From: Apium graveolens
Taxonomy: Eukaryota; Streptophyta; Magnoliopsida; Apiales; Apiaceae
NCBI RefSeq assembly: GCF_009905375.1
Contig: NW_027417157.1
Location: 147,869-211,868, forward strand
Length of the DNA stretch: 64,000 nt
Direction: 5' to 3'
The notes under the pieces are model-generated. The model had not been told where the DNA came from and did not search any database. It saw only the letters and a list, made by a program, of their open reading frames with translations. Both the position numbers and the translations under genes were made by a program. This document shows, in pieces, positions 34,922 to 47,640 of the stretch (the first letter of the stretch is position 1; each line of letters opens with the position of its first letter).

Positions 34922-37335
34922 ATGAGTAAGAAGGATATTGGAGTAAAAATCCCAGTTCTTGACAAAGACAGTTATCACCATTGGAAGGTGAAAATGCACC
35001 TTAATCTACTCTCCCAAGATGAAGGTTATGTAAACTGCATTGAAAATGGTCCTCACATTCCCCACAAAGTAGCCACAGTTGCTACAGCCACAATTGTTGT
35101 TGGTCAATCCATTCCAAAACCTAGAGCAGAATGGACAATGGAAGATACAGAAGAAGTCCACAAGGATAAGAAGGCTATGAACATTTTGTTTAATGGTCTT
35201 GACAAGGATATGTTTGATAATGTGATAAATTGCACAACTGCCAAAGAGGTTTGGGACACAGTTCAGCTACTGTGTGAAGGTACAGAACAAGTAAAGAAAA
35301 CAAAATGCAGCTTCTCATTCAACAGTATGAGTATTTTCATTTTGAAGAAAATGAATCTTTAAATGACACATTCAATAGATTCCAAAAGCTGTTGAATGGA
35401 CTGAAGCTGTATGGTAGAGTGTACCAGGTGAAGGATTCAAATCTTAAATTTTTAAGATCCTTGCCAAAGGAATGGAAACCCATGACTGTCTCCTTGAGAA
35501 ACTCACAAGATTATAAGGACTTCACTCTTGAAAGATTATATGGAATCTTGAAGACTTATGAACTAGAGCTGGAACAGGATGAGGTATTGGAGAGGGGAAG
35601 AAAGAAAGGAGGTTCAGTTGCCTTGGTAGCTGAAAATGAGAAAGAATGCAGACAAGAAACTGTGAGATCAACATTAAACTCCAAATATGGCACAAGCAAA
35701 TCAGAATCAAGCAAGGGTAAGGAGCAAGTTGCTGAGAATGAAGACAACTCCAGCCAAGATGACTCTGATGGTATTGATGAGCATCTTGCATTTCTGTCCA
35801 GAAGATTTGCAAAGATGAAATTTAAGAAAAACACTAGAGCCACTAAACCTCATAAGAACATGGTGGACAAATCCAAGTTCAAGTGTTTCAATTGTGGTAT
35901 AAGTGGACACTTTGCAAGTGAGTGCAGAAAGCCAACTTCTGAAAAGAAGAAATTTGACCAAGTAGATTACGAAAGGAAATATTTTGATCTGCTCAAGCAA
36001 AAGGAGAAGGCTTTCATTACTCAAGAAAAAGACTGGGCAGCTGATGGAGAAGAAGAGGATGAAGATGTGGAATATGTCAACTTGGCTCTCATGGCTGATT
36101 CTGAGGAAAATGAAGTTAGTTCATCAAGCAACCAGGTAATCACTACTGATTTAACACAGCTTACTAAAGAAGAGTGCAATGATGCTTTTAATGACATGTC
36201 TACTGAATTGTATCACTTGCGTGTGTCTTTTAAATCTCTTGCTAAAGAAAATAGTAGGATTAAAGAGAACAATCTGTTTTTAAGTAATAGAAATGCTGTG
36301 TTAGAAGATAAGTTGATTGACCTAGAGAAAACTAAGCTACATTGTATATCAGTTGAAAATGAACTAGCTGAATCTGTTAAGAAAGTAGAAATACTTTCTA
36401 TTAAATTAGAGAGAGAGCAAGAGGTGATTAAAGCCTGGAAGACATCTAGGGATGTTAGTGCTCAAATTCTCAAGGTACAAGGAATTGAATCATTTTGTGA
36501 GGCTGCCTGGGATAGAAACAAAAAGAAAATGGAATTAATTGATGGGCTGTCAACGGATGTGGAATCAACGGATGATGAAAATTATCCGTTGAAGGAAGAA
36601 AATGAGCATCCGTTGAAGGTTCCTCAATTAAAACAGGCAGATGTTTCTAAAAGTGAAAATCTAAAGAAACTCAACAAAAAGTTTGGTTCAACTTCCAAGA
36701 ACTTTGTCAAAGAAGAAGCAAGCACATCCAAAGATTTCAGTAAGGTGAATATAGGACACATGACCTTAGAACAGTTAAAGAATAGGCTCAAAGTGGTTGA
36801 GGATAAAAAGGAAACTAAAAGGAAATCTAATAGAAATGGGAAGGTAGGGGTTAACAAACATAACAATTACACACCTGATAAGTATGCTCCTAGAAAAAGC
36901 TGTGTGCATTGTAATAGTGTTAATCATCTATCTGCTAATTGCAAATCCATTAAGAAAACTCCCATACCTGTACCCTCTTCCATGCCTAATATGTCTGCAT
37001 CACCTCTGCATGCTATGCCTGTTATGTCTCAACAGAATCCTTATGCACATTTTGCAAACATGCCATATTTTAACAATCCTTATCTTGCTGCATTTAGTAT
37101 GCCTCAAATGCCATACAATATGCCTATGTGGAATAACATGTTTGCACAATCCATGCCTTATCAAATTCCAAATGTGCTAAATGATTCTGTGACTAACCCT
37201 ACACCTCAACCAACTACATCTAAGATCAAGGTTGACTCAAAGTTACCTAAGTCTAAAGATGCAGGAGGAATGAAGTCTAGGAGAAAGGCTAACATGAATG
37301 GACCCAAGGAAACTTGGGTACCAAAATCAACTTGA
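34922..37335 (+). pseudogene. copia gag, frameshifted
   Basis: The start MSKKDIGVKIPVLDKDSYHHW and following capsid region are read from 34922. At about 35290-35310 a one-base loss moves the reading to the frame that runs 35305-37335. The second part continues the capsid (FNRFQKLLNGLKLYG; SLPKEWKPMTVSL), then a first zinc knuckle CFNCGISGHFASEC (35884-35925), a long coiled coil, a second knuckle CVHCNSVNHLSANC (36901-36942) and a methionine/proline-rich linker. It ends at TGA 37333-37335, after ETWVPKST, in frame with pol. Gag builds the particle and binds RNA. Four TCAACGGAT/ATCCGTTGA words lie inside the coding sequence at 36550-36616. Confidence 0.9.
36550..36616 (+). repeat. TCAACGGAT motif cluster inside gag
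   Basis: TCAACGGAT at 36550 and 36565, ATCCGTTGA at 36584 and 36608. The plus copies encode Ser-Thr-Asp and the reverse copies fall in a frame giving Pro-Leu, so the peptide is not what is shared. Confidence 0.95.
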
Positions 37336-37778
37336 TTGATTTTATGGTGTGCAGGGAAACAGAAGAAATCTATGGTACTTGGACAGTGGCTGTTCAAGAC
37401 ACATGACAGGAGATTTCTCCCTGCTCACAGAGTTAAGGAGAGAGCTGGCCCTAGCATAACCTTTGGAGATGACAGCAAAGGGTTTACTATGGGATATGGC
37501 TTGATTTCAACAAGGAATGTCATCATTGATGAAGTTGCATTAGTTGATGGTCTCAAGCACAACTTACTGAGCATCAGTCAACTATGTGATAGAGGGAATA
37601 CAATTTCCTTCAATTCTGAAGCCTGTGTTGTCACCAGTAAGAAAGACAACAAAGTGGTTCTAACTAGAGTTAGAAAAGGAAATGTGTACTTAGCTGACTT
37701 CAACTCTACTGATGCAGAATCTATTACTTGTCTCTTCAGCAAAGCAAGTCCAGTTGAAAGTTGGCTATGGCACAAGAA
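37336..37778 (+). pseudogene. copia pol, 5' part: protease and pre-integrase, interrupted
   Basis: The aspartic protease core (TGG at 37373, then LDSGCSRHMTGD) is readable only in a second frame, between a one-base gain before 37373 and a one-base loss near 37434. The rest (GPSITFGDDSKGFTMGYGLI, NLLSISQLCDRG, NVYLADF) is back in the frame of gag. It ends in the pre-integrase WLWHK, exactly where the nested element entered. The gene resumes at 51876. Confidence 0.88.
37774..37778. other. target-site duplication AAGAA of the nested element, left
   Basis: It matches 51871-51875. Removal of the nested element plus one copy restores the integrase reading frame across the site. Confidence 0.9.
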
Positions 37779-39847
37779 TGTAATAACCCCAATTTTTGAG
37801 AAATTTTGAAACCCTTATGAATAGTGTTTTTGCTGAACGAGAAAACTTTTCATGCCACGCTATGTAGGGGTTCTGTTATTGATCTTATGGGATATTATTA
37901 GTACTCTATGTGGTATATAAGTGTATGTAAAGATCGTCAGAATCCAATTCCGAACACTTTGATTTTTCCCGGAAATCCACAAGATACGGAGAGAATTGAG
38001 TATAAGGTAACAGGATAAAAAGGATTTAAATTAAAGGATTATAGGAGAGGATCATAACAGGAATATAATATATTGAGAAAGGTTAAGGGAACCTAAGTAA
38101 TAAGGTCCCGGGTATGATCCCTCAAACGATAAACGAGAACGAAAGATAAGCGCCGTAAAACAAATAAGTGACCAAGAGACAAGCTTGTACAAGAAGCCAG
38201 GGATTGTGACATCATCCAACCACAAGGTGTGGACAAGTGGGAGCATTATGACATGTGCAAGGTGACACAAGCATGACATGGGAAGGAAGGAGATGTGGTG
38301 ACTTTTTAACCACACAAAACCAAGGGCAACTAGGTAATTCACTAAAGCAAACAATAAAAATCAACCAACCAAAAGCAAATCAAGCCAAAACACAAAAATC
38401 TCTCTTCTTCTTCTTCATGCTCTCGGGTGCTTTTCTTAAAAAATGAAAGTCCAAGCTCCTCCACTTACTATTTAGCAAGGTAATTATCTAAGCTTCCCCA
38501 TGGATAGTTACATACTTCCTATAAGTTTAAGCTTCTAATTCCAAGCCAATCTTTTTCTATAAATCATGAAAGAAGATGGTGAATAGTGTTTTTCAAGAAC
38601 TAAAATTTGTGTTCTTGAAGTTTTGTTTAGATTAAGCTTGGATAAGGACTTTAAGGGTGATTCCAAGCCATTCTCTTGATTCTCCACTCTCCAAGGAAGG
38701 TATAACTTCTCAAACCCTTAGTATTAAGTTTTGTTGGTTTGGATTTCATAATGTTAGATGATGGGTTAGTGTAATGAGTATGTACTCATGATAGAGCTTT
38801 GTTTAGTAAGTGGTTTTGTTGATTTTGGAGTTAGGAGTGATGCTTGTTAGATTTGAAGTTCTTGGTCACATTTTTTTGACTTGGTTTAGATGAATAAATT
38901 GGTATTATTAAGTTGATTTGGGGTTGTTGTAATGTAGTTTAGATGGAGGTTTGATTGGGTTGTGAATTGGAGTTGAAATTGTGGTTGTTTGAATTGGTTT
39001 AAATTTGGGAAATCGCGTAAACATAGCCGTCGTAACGTCCGATTTTCTTTAGACTGTTTTTGTGCATAACATTAGGATCCGAGAACCCCCTGCTAGATTG
39101 TGACCATTGCCATGTTTAGATAGCTCATGTTACGAGCTTCGTTTTGATATGTAGTTCGTTCGATTCCGATGCACGGTTTAGGAGAAACGACCGTTTCAAG
39201 TAACGGCGTTTCGCGAACGAAACATTTCCCCTCGCCTTACTTTGAAACATAGGTTAAAGACCAAAAAGGGTTAATTAATGTATGAAACATTTATGGTAAG
39301 TGTGTTAGGCAGTTGGTAAGACACTCGCGAAGGAATCGCTTTAAAACTCGTAAAGGTTAAATTATTAAAAATGGTGGAGTCGAGGGTACCCGAGTGACTT
39401 AAGCGAATCAGTGAGCGCAAAACAAGCGTTAGAGTCTAAGTTAGTTAAATTATAGATTTACAAGTGATTTTGGTTTAATTCCAACTTACTTGTTGTTTAT
39501 AGGTTACCAGACTCGTCCCGAGCCTTTTATCACCCCAAGTCGCTCAGGCAAGTATTCTATCCGTTATACTGTTGTTGTGATGTATACATTTGTATATGCA
39601 TGATCTTGCGATAAATGCATATTGGTTATTTAGCAAATTCTTGCGATATATTGTAGCATGTGATATGGTATATATGCATGCCTGTTTCATATTCTTGAAA
39701 TATATATCTGTTGGTTCAGTTGATAATACCTATGCTAGAGAATAGCGGTAACTTGCATATACCCTTAGTATAGGGACCCAAAGGTGAAAATATTTTCTAA
39801 AACCGGGAGTCGAGGATCCCGAGTAGATTTTGTATATATGGATATGG

Positions 39848-39885
<38 letters not shown>

Positions 39886-41988
39886 ATGGTTATAGTTTTC
39901 CAAACTATTAATCGAATAAGGTTTATTCGATAACTTTTACTTTATTTTATTATTGAATATTATTTTGAATATTATTCGAAGGCGTATGACTCCTTTATAT
40001 TAAATGAATATTATTTGAATATTCAATTGAGGATGTATGACTCACTTTATTTTATTTAATGAATATTACTTGAATATTCCTTCGAGGACTTATGACTCCT
40101 TTTATTTTATTATCTGAATATTATTTGAATATTATTCGAGGGCTTATGACTCAGTTTATATTATTTGATGAATATTTTTGAATATTCATTTGAGGATCTA
40201 TGACTCCGATTATTTGCTGAGATTTGTTCTTTATTTTATTAAAGAATAAAGTGTAAATAATCAAACTTATTTTCGATTATTCAAATAAAGATAGTACTTT
40301 CACATAAGTATATCTTTGGTTATTTAATACTCGTTTCAAGTATAAGTTTTAATACTTCTACTTCAATTATTTTTATAAAGATTATTCTTTATGGGAATAT
40401 TATTTAAATAATAATATTCAGACATTTTCTAAATATTCTGGGGACTGATTTACTTCATTAAATCAGCTTTACTCCAAACACTCTTTAAAGTGTTTTCGAG
40501 TCTTCAAAATGATTTTTAAAAGTTAGAGCGGATCCCAAAAACTCATTTTTATATTTAAGATCTTCCTTTTTAAGGGGATTTAAATACGCACTCAAAACCG
40601 GAGGGATCCGGCTCTGTGGTGTATTTTATATTCGCAACAAGGTTGCAGTTTTGGTAAATGAATTGATTACTTACCCAACGTTCGGGAAGTAAGTCCATCT
40701 ATTGAGTCGGCATAAGCAACATGGGCTCAGTGGGCGTCCATAATAGTGTAAGTGGCTCAGTGGGAGTCCATCAAATGCATAAGTGGCTGAGTGGCAGTCC
40801 AGCATAAGGTCCTATTGCGACCAAGGGTGATGACCAGTGGGGAATTCGTCCATCTACTAGTAGAAAAGGTTACTTATTGGTATCTTTGCCTGATCAGCAA
40901 GATATCTGGTTTATGCCAAAATTCTTTTCCTTCCAAATTCATTGGATATTGCAACTCTGTTCATACTTTACATGACAGAGGTTTTCAGGAAATGTATGGG
41001 AGATATATATGAATATATTTATATATTGGGACTTAATGAAGTATCTCGTAACTTCATTATTTATAATGATATTCAAAGATTGAATCTATTCAAATCTTGT
41101 CTTGTAGTCTCATCTATGTGATGAACCTTTGAAACTGATTATAACTTGAACGGGGGTAGTTCAAGTAGTATTTGGGAAAGATATAAGTATTTTGGGGTAT
41201 CTTGTAACTTCATCTTTTAAACTTATATCTAGTTAATGATTGTCTTATGAATGTCAAAGATTTTCGGAAAAACGTTGAGACAAGGTTAGATATATGAGAT
41301 CACCTTGCAACGATATTTTTTATATATACAGTTATAAACTGGAATCTTTGTGTGTATTATGCATGGAAGAGGACTTCCAAGATTTTGAAAAGTATATATG
41401 TATATATATATATATACTGAATATTTTGCGACTTCATCGCATTAAGATATCAACTTGGTTCATTTCTTTTGACCAAGACTTTCATGAGTGCTATGAGAAG
41501 GCTCATATATTGTTAATCATTATACATATTATTTTGGTGGTCTTGCTGCTCACCCTTGCTTTATTTCTTCATCACACAACAACAGTTAGGAAAGATGGCC
41601 AGACTCCAGCAGACCCAGCGCAAGCGCGTGGGAAGCGTCCCGCGTCTTCCCGATTGATGTTGTAGCTGCTATAGCTGCAGAGGTAGATCTATTGTAGATC
41701 AGACCATCTACTTTTGAGAATCAATTATGTATAATTATAACTTGTGGCAGATAATGGCAATTAACTGTAAATTTATCAAGAAATCATTTTGGGTTGTAAT
41801 AACTTTTAAATTGTGGATTCAAAGACTTGTACTTATTTAAATTTCATCTCTGAGACTATAACGGGTTGTGGTGTGTGTTAGTGTGGGGTCACAGCATAAG
41901 GTTATTATTATTAATTAAGTGAAGTGATATTGTGGAAAGAAAGACCGTGACGACCCGGATCCCCAACCCCGGATCTGGGGGTGTTACA
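37779..41988 (+). repeat. Tekay-like LTR A (4,210 bp)
   Basis: It begins TGTAATAACCCC and ends GGGGGTGTTACA. It contains a (TA)n tract at about 39841-39887, a ~54-bp tandem repeat marked by TATGACTC at about 39985-40199, and three ~30-bp units around GGCTCAGTGGGNGTCCA at 40722-40801. ORFs of 60-123 codons inside are also in LTR B but have no recognisable domain and lie in non-coding LTR sequence. The 3' junction is abnormal (see 41989-42120). Confidence 0.93.
39960..40210 (+). repeat. ~54-bp tandem repeat in LTR A (five copies)
   Basis: Copies of a unit with GAATATTATTTGAATATT followed by a GAGG and TATGACTC block, spaced 51, 56, 54 and 54 bp. The same array is in LTR B at about 49850-50095. 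Confidence 0.8.
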
Positions 41989-42111
41989 AAGAAGCTATCC
42001 CATTTGAATTTCAAGACAATGAATGATCTAGTCAAAAAGGACTTAGTTAGAGGAATTCCTCTTGTTGAATTCTCAAGGGATGGTTTGTGTGATGCTTGTC
42101 AGAAAGGCAAA
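41989..42111 (+). repeat. 123-bp copia pol fragment misplaced between LTR A and the interior
   Basis: These 123 bases equal 51871-51993, the copia integrase sequence just outside LTR B, including the TSD AAGAA. By my comparison they are identical throughout. The fragment is followed by GGTGTTACA (42112-42120), a second copy of the last nine bases of the LTR, and then the primer site. The arrangement LTR A, flank of LTR B, LTR tip, interior is not a transposition product; it looks like a repair scar. Confidence 0.93.
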
Positions 42112-42124
42112 GGTGTTACAGAAA

Positions 42125-42136
42125 TAGTATCAGAGC
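42125..42136 (+). promoter_or_regulatory. decayed primer binding site of the nested element
   Basis: TAGTATCAGAGC matches the initiator tRNA-Met complement at 11 of 12 bases (G to A at the second). It lies four bases after the displaced LTR tip GGTGTTACA. Confidence 0.75.
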
Positions 42137-42555
42137 TAAGCGTTATAAACCTCAGAGATGATGGGACGTTAAGATAATAAGTTAACTAAGATAATAAGAA
42201 CTCTTGCCAAGTTCATAGTCGGGCTACCTAACGTAGCACTGACAGTTAAAACCCTTATGGGAACCCTTATAAATATCGTGATAGGAGCGTAGTTCGTTAT
42301 CGTATATGGTAGCGGGACTCCGAACCCTGAGGTTGAGGAGCAACATCGCGATGATATTTTATTACTAATTGGAGATCGGATTGTGGATCCGATAGAGTGT
42401 CCTAATGCAGGACCGGATGATGTTGATATTGAGGATGTAGCGGTTGAGGATGTTGTCCTAGAAGGGATAGTTGTTGAGGAGGTTCCCATGGAGGATCCTG
42501 ACAAGATTGGATAAAGGACCACTGATGAATTGATGACCATGGTTAGGTCGACTAC
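42137..42555 (+). other. interior of nested element, no recognisable coding sequence
   Basis: Leader-like sequence with a GAGGATGTT-type acidic repeat near 42420-42490. I cannot assign a function. Confidence 0.4.
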
Positions 42556-43260
42556 CAGAGGTAGGATTGGCCGGTCACTACAGGAGGTTCGTTCAAGTTG
42601 TAAAGATAGTAGCCCCTTTAACGCGGCTTACTCGTAAGACTGAGAAGTTCGAATGGACAGAGAAATGCGAGAACAGCTTTCAAGAACTGAAGCAGAGGTT
42701 GGTGATGGCCCCTATGCTGGCGTTGCCGGATGGAAAAGGAGATTTTGTGAAGTGTAGTAACGCTTCGCACAAGGGCTTAGGGTGCGTGCTTATGCAGCAC
42801 GGTAAGGTAATCGCGTACATGTCAAGACAATTAAGGTAACATGAAATTCGATATCCCCGCTCATGAGCTTAGGCTCGTGGCAATAGTTTTACCCTAAGGA
42901 TTGGAGGCACTACTTGTATGGAGAGAAGTGCAAGATTTACACAAACCATAGGAGCTCTAGTACCTTTTTACGTAGAAAGAGCTCAACATATGCCAGAGGA
43001 GGCAGTTAGAGCTAACCAGGAATAATGATTGGGAGATTCTTTATCCTTCGGGGAAAGCCAATATGGTGGCTGATGCCCTTAGTAAAAAGGAGAGACTCAA
43101 GATGATAATGTCTTTTGGAGAGTTTATAAGAGATTTTGAGAAAATGGAAATAGAAGTGAAGGTAACCGGAGCCGGTACCGAAAAGCTGTTTGAGATTGCA
43201 ATACAGCCCGAATTATTGGAAAAGATCATATTGTGCCAGAAAAAGTTATGAATGAAGGCA
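42556..43260 (+). pseudogene. Tekay pol remnant: end of RT, RNase H, start of integrase
   Basis: The frame from 42567 reads AGHYRRFVQ, APLTRLTRKTEKFEW and GLGCVLMQHGKVIAYMSRQLR, which is the RT-RNase H connection of Tekay/Del elements, and stops at 42839. Shifted frames then give the RNase H pieces HYLYGEKCKIYT and MVADALSKKERLKM, and the integrase lead-in FEKMEIEV and QPELLEKI up to 43251. Upstream gag, protease and most of RT are missing. Confidence 0.85.
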
Positions 43261-43690
43261 GAGAGCCAACAATTAGATAAAAGATTAATATCGAGAAAGA
43301 TGATAAGGGAATAATGAGGTATTCCTATAGAATTTGGGTTCCGAAAGTTCAAGAGCGTAAGGATGAGAACTTAGATGAGAGCCATAGTTTGAGGAATAAG
43401 ATTTAGAGCAAACCCTGAACGTGATAGTCAGGGAGGTCGCCATCAAGATAGAAGGAACCCATGACATAATGGAGTGGAAAATGAGGATTTTTAAATTAAA
43501 AGATGACCCCAATTATGGGGAGTAGGATGAAACATTTCATACTAAGGAAACAGAAAGTCGAGTAAGGAAAGGAGACCCGAGACGGTACTCCTATACGGCA
43601 ATTCATGGACCTGTCTAGACAGAACTTAGACTATTATCCCCAACCACCACCTTGAGGAAATAATATGGTGTGAAATTCTTTCAGGACCTC
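43261..43690 (+). pseudogene. degraded integrase N-terminal sequence
   Basis: A fragment near 43318-43370 reads YRIWVPKVQERKDE in one frame, as expected before the integrase zinc domain. The rest is broken by stops. Confidence 0.5.
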
Positions 43691-44320
43691 TAAGTCGCTA
43701 AGCTCTCAGAGTTCCAAGGAACAAGCTGGCCCAATCGAGGTAAGAGCCTGGCTAAAGGAAATATAGGAATCATTTGAGATTCTAAATGATTGACGAATCT
43801 CAAAAGGACTGTTTTTGTCACTTACCCTCCCAAGAGAGAGACCACCCGCTGATGAAAGGCCAAGGAAGGCACGGAGCAAGGGATTATAATAAACTGATTA
43901 AAGTTCAGCCAATTGTTTTCGGGAAAGTAATTTCCAAGGTTATGGAATAGTGTAAAAGCTTTAGAGCCAGAACAAAGGCAGACGAGTATGATGAATTATG
44001 AATCTAAGTTGTAAAAGTTATCAAGATTCGTTCTGAAGACACGAATCCAGAATGACGGGATGTTTGAAATCAATGCTTATGTTGTGTTGGTTCATGAAAT
44101 AACGATAAGAGAAAGGAATATAAAGGCAAGAGAGTTTGAGGAATGATAAGGGAGTTGGGTATGAGGAAACCCTAAAGACTCGTAGAAATAGAAATAGAAA
44201 AGTATGCATTCGTCAGGATGAGGGTGATTCACCATGAGTTAAAATTGATGGTCGAAGGCATAAGAGCTATGTATATTTTATCCCCTTTAAGTTGGGAGGA
44301 TTCGAGGAAACCTTGAGGTA
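43691..44320 (+). pseudogene. Tekay gag remnant, downstream of RNase H
   Basis: At 43700-43723 one frame reads KLSEFQGT and at 43728-43793 another reads GPIEVRAWLKEI, stop, ESFEILND. These match the start of the Tekay/Del gag domain (target fragment followed by the 'AWLKEIE.SFEI' motif). Gag should precede pol, so its place after RNase H indicates rearrangement or an older nested insertion. Confidence 0.6.
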
Positions 44321-46050
44321 ATTCGAAGGATAAATAATGAGACGCGGATAGACTGAGGAGACAAGAAAGTAAGAAATTAAGAAAATTGGATGAAGGAAGT
44401 GACCTTCAAGAATGGGAAATGTAAGACCGGTGGCTTGATACCCAGAAAGGGAGACGCCAGGTATGAAAGATATCCCAACATTGAGGTGACTGTTGAGATA
44501 AACAACAAAAGTAAATAAGGAATTATTAAGAAGAAGTTCACGTTGAACACGACCAATATCTTCCAGAACATCCTTGTTATCGTTACCAAATTAGGCAAGA
44601 CAAGCGGATAACCGTTGTTATCTTTTGGAGGCCGTATGAATTGACCTCAATTTGAATAAGGATGCTATTATGAAGTTAGGTATAGACTATCGAGGTGGGA
44701 ATGATGAATATGATAATCTATCAAGGAAATATGACTTGATTTATTCGTGGAAGGATGCAGGTACCTTTTTAAAGGTGGAATTAAGGATAGAACATCGGTA
44801 ACTTAAAACGAATCCTAGGGGAATGCATAAAGGTTGGCATTTCACCCTTAATAGGGACAGTATGAGTTTTGACAGGATGAATTGGAAAGGGTTAAGGTAA
44901 CAACAACCTTTAAGGATCAGTGGAGAATTTTTTTCAGAAGTATATAGACAATGGTTCTAGTAATAGTGAATGGTATTTTGATATGCCCTGTATCTAGGGA
45001 ATACAGGAGGAACGATTGAAGGATAACCTTAGAGGTTTTACAAGGAGAAAGGTAATATTCAAAATTCTCAAGAATAAAAATGTTGATAAAAGAAAAATGA
45101 CGTAATTATAATGATGCCAAGTGGGGCACGTGTTAAACCACGAGAAAGTATGGATCGAACCAGTAATGGTCGAAATTGTTCAGGGCAATTAGGACTTAAG
45201 ATAAAAAAAAATGTTCTAAGTATGATTGAGAGTCAGTCTTGACAGTGATTAGCCTCTAAAGACTGAGGCAATAATTTATGGAAAAATGGTGATATTTTTT
45301 TTCCCATCTGATTTTAAGGAAAACATCTTCACTCAAGCAGTGATCGGAAATAAGGTAGAAAATTTATTTGGAGGTGGTTAAAATGACATTGACTGTAAGG
45401 AAATTTTACTATCAGGAAAGGCCAAAGAGGTGGCCGACACTTTAAAGGTAAGTGGATAATTATAGGCGCGTATGCCAAAAGAATACAGTGATGATGGTTA
45501 AAAATGTGAAGGTTGAATTATGGTTTGGAAGATTGACATTCCTTCTGATGACTGTGCAATACCCAACCGTAATAGTAGTTGGTAAAGGTTTAATTTGTGT
45601 AATCGCCATGAACGGGCTATCTATCTTAGAAGGTCCTATCTTGAGATAAGCCAGGACCATGTTTCAAAAAGGACCAAACAAACCTTTGAGTTAAGTCTTC
45701 TATTGAAGGCATATGATTAAGAATGGTATTAACCTGCTATCGGTGCTTTGATTGAAACTCTTCTGCAATTTTATATGCTTCATGTCATGTATGTATGTCA
45801 GGATCAGGAGTGTACTCCATGAATCATGAATGGTGATTATGTTACCTCCTTAGAAGGATTTGATACGACATGTATGGACTCCGTATGGTTAGCTATTAAG
45901 ACTTCATGGAAAATGAATGACTACAGTAGGTCAGTGGTGGACCATAGTAAGGCAGCAATGATTCTGCGAGTAATGAGCTGATTACAACCGTGAGAGTTGT
46001 ATTGGAATGGTTGTTGAGATTGAGTACCACTAATCGGGTCGTGGTAGTGT
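44321..46050 (+). other. interior of nested element, unrecognised
   Basis: No ORF longer than about 75 codons. I see no protein motif I trust, although the base composition resembles the surrounding interior. It may be decayed gag, protease or RT sequence. Confidence 0.4.
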
Positions 46051-46290
46051 ATAAGTTATCATTGATAGACTAATTAAGTAGAGTGTCTACCTATTGTATA
46101 TTTATTCTACTTATCAATAGAGAGTCGTATTACTATACGAGGAAGGTTGCAGTGCAGGCATAGAATTTTAGTAACGGTGAGGTCTGGAATGAAAACCCAG
46201 ATTCGATGTTCGATGTCGAGGGAGTTTCAAAGGTGATTGTGTATAAGCTCGAGGAAGAGCATGGGTCCATAGAATGATGGACGGATTAGC
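46051..46290 (+). pseudogene. Tekay integrase core remnant
   Basis: From 46055 the frame reads VIIDRLIK, stop, SVYLLYIYSTYQ, the degraded form of the integrase core segment beginning with the first catalytic aspartate region. Following sequence near 46180-46290 keeps only vague similarity. Confidence 0.55.
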
Positions 46291-46900
46291 AAAAAATATT
46301 TAAGCATGCAAAATACGAGGCTATAATGCTTGATGCTGATATAAATACGTATATGTTTTGTTCTCCTATGACAAACCTCTATAGTTCAGAGGTAGGTTCC
46401 AAGCCAGATATTTTGTGGCAGTATATTTTTTTCATATATACAATTCTCTTCAGTTCGTTCTTTTCTCTTCTTTTTATTTCATGTAAGCTGAGAAGAACAA
46501 CCCTTCCAGAAGGGGAGGTATTGCCGAATGACTATCTATCTGTGTGATAGAAGCCGAGTAGGATACCAGCTATTGTTTAGTTGCTTGTCAAGTACTAAAG
46601 GCTGGCCACCTTCTGTACTAACTATGCGATATAACAAGTGTTCATGATCATAGTGATCTCTCAACAAATTCCTTTACTTCTATTTGATTGATCAAATTTT
46701 GGAAAATAGAAACAACTGAAAAAGGAGTAATAAAGTGGTGGTAGTATGCGGAATGGGAACACATTCGTGATACTAAGGTTGACGTGGTTATTAAAAGGTT
46801 ATAGAACGCTAACGAGCAAAAGTATAACCAGTATAATATTAGGAACGGAAGGTAGTAGCGATTACGAATTGGAAAATAATGGGTATTGAGAAGCAAAAGT
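46291..46900 (+). other. interior of nested element, unrecognised spacer
   Basis: This separates the integrase core from its C-terminal part and includes a T-rich segment at 46425-46485. No motif is assigned. Confidence 0.35.
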
Positions 46901-47640
46901 TCTAATGATAAAAGCTATAATGAGAGTCTGTGCAATAGACTTGAAAGAATTTGGAATGATCACTTAATTCGGATTGAGTTATCTTACGACAATAGATCAT
47001 ATGTCATTATCGAGATGTCGCCTTATGAGATCCTTGAGGGAAGATAATGTCGATCTCCCTTATGTTAGGATGAAGTTGTAGAGCGCAAGATGCTCGGACC
47101 CGCAGTAGTCCAAAGGACCAAGGATATGATAGATCTAATCAGAGGACGGCTGGTAGTAGCCCAAGATGGACATGATAAGTATGTTGATTTGACACGAAAG
47201 GATAAAAAGTATGAAATAGGGGACCTAGTAATGTTATAGGTATCCCTTGGAAAGGATTGATGAGGTTCGGAAAGAAAGGAAAGCTAAGTCTACAATTTGT
47301 TGGACCCTTGGATATATTAAGACGTTTGGGAAGTTAGCATATGAGCTAGCCCTAACCCAGAACATGTAGCGAGTCATAACGCGTTTCACGTATCAATGTT
47401 AAGGAAGTGTAATTCAGATGCCAGATAAATAGAGGCATATGAGCGCATAGATATGCAACCCGACGTAACCTATATGGAGCAACCAGGAAGGGTTATAGAG
47501 TGAAAAGGAACAAGTGCTTAGGAGAAGGATTATCAAACTAGGCAGAGTTTGGTGGTAGAACCACAATGTGGAAAATTGACTCGAGAGTTAGAAAGTGTAA
47601 TGCTAAGAAAGTATCCCCATTTGTTTTCTATCTGATTCCG
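46901..47640 (+). pseudogene. Tekay integrase C-terminus and chromodomain remnant
   Basis: In mixed frames the pieces MSPYEILEGR, CRSPLC, ERKMLGPAVVQRTKDMIDLI and AQDGHDKYVDLTRKDKKYEIGD read as the integrase C-terminal region. HNAFHVSMLRK, MQPDVTYMEQPGRVI and a decayed ELESVMLRKYPHLF end the chromodomain. Several stops and frameshifts. This assigns the element to the chromovirus group. Confidence 0.82.

Noticed and set aside
39841..39890. (TA)n tract as a functional feature
   Set aside because: It is a simple dinucleotide tract of different length in the two LTRs, explained by slippage.
40791..41665. ORFs of 60-123 codons in both Tekay-like LTRs (38255, 40791, 41294 and their LTR B copies)
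   Set aside because: They are conserved only because the LTRs are copies of each other, and they have no recognisable domain or coding bias.
41932..42177. Integrase-like ORF 41932-42177 as a separate gene
   Set aside because: Its integrase part is the 123-bp copied fragment (41989-42111), with LTR sequence on one side and interior leader on the other.
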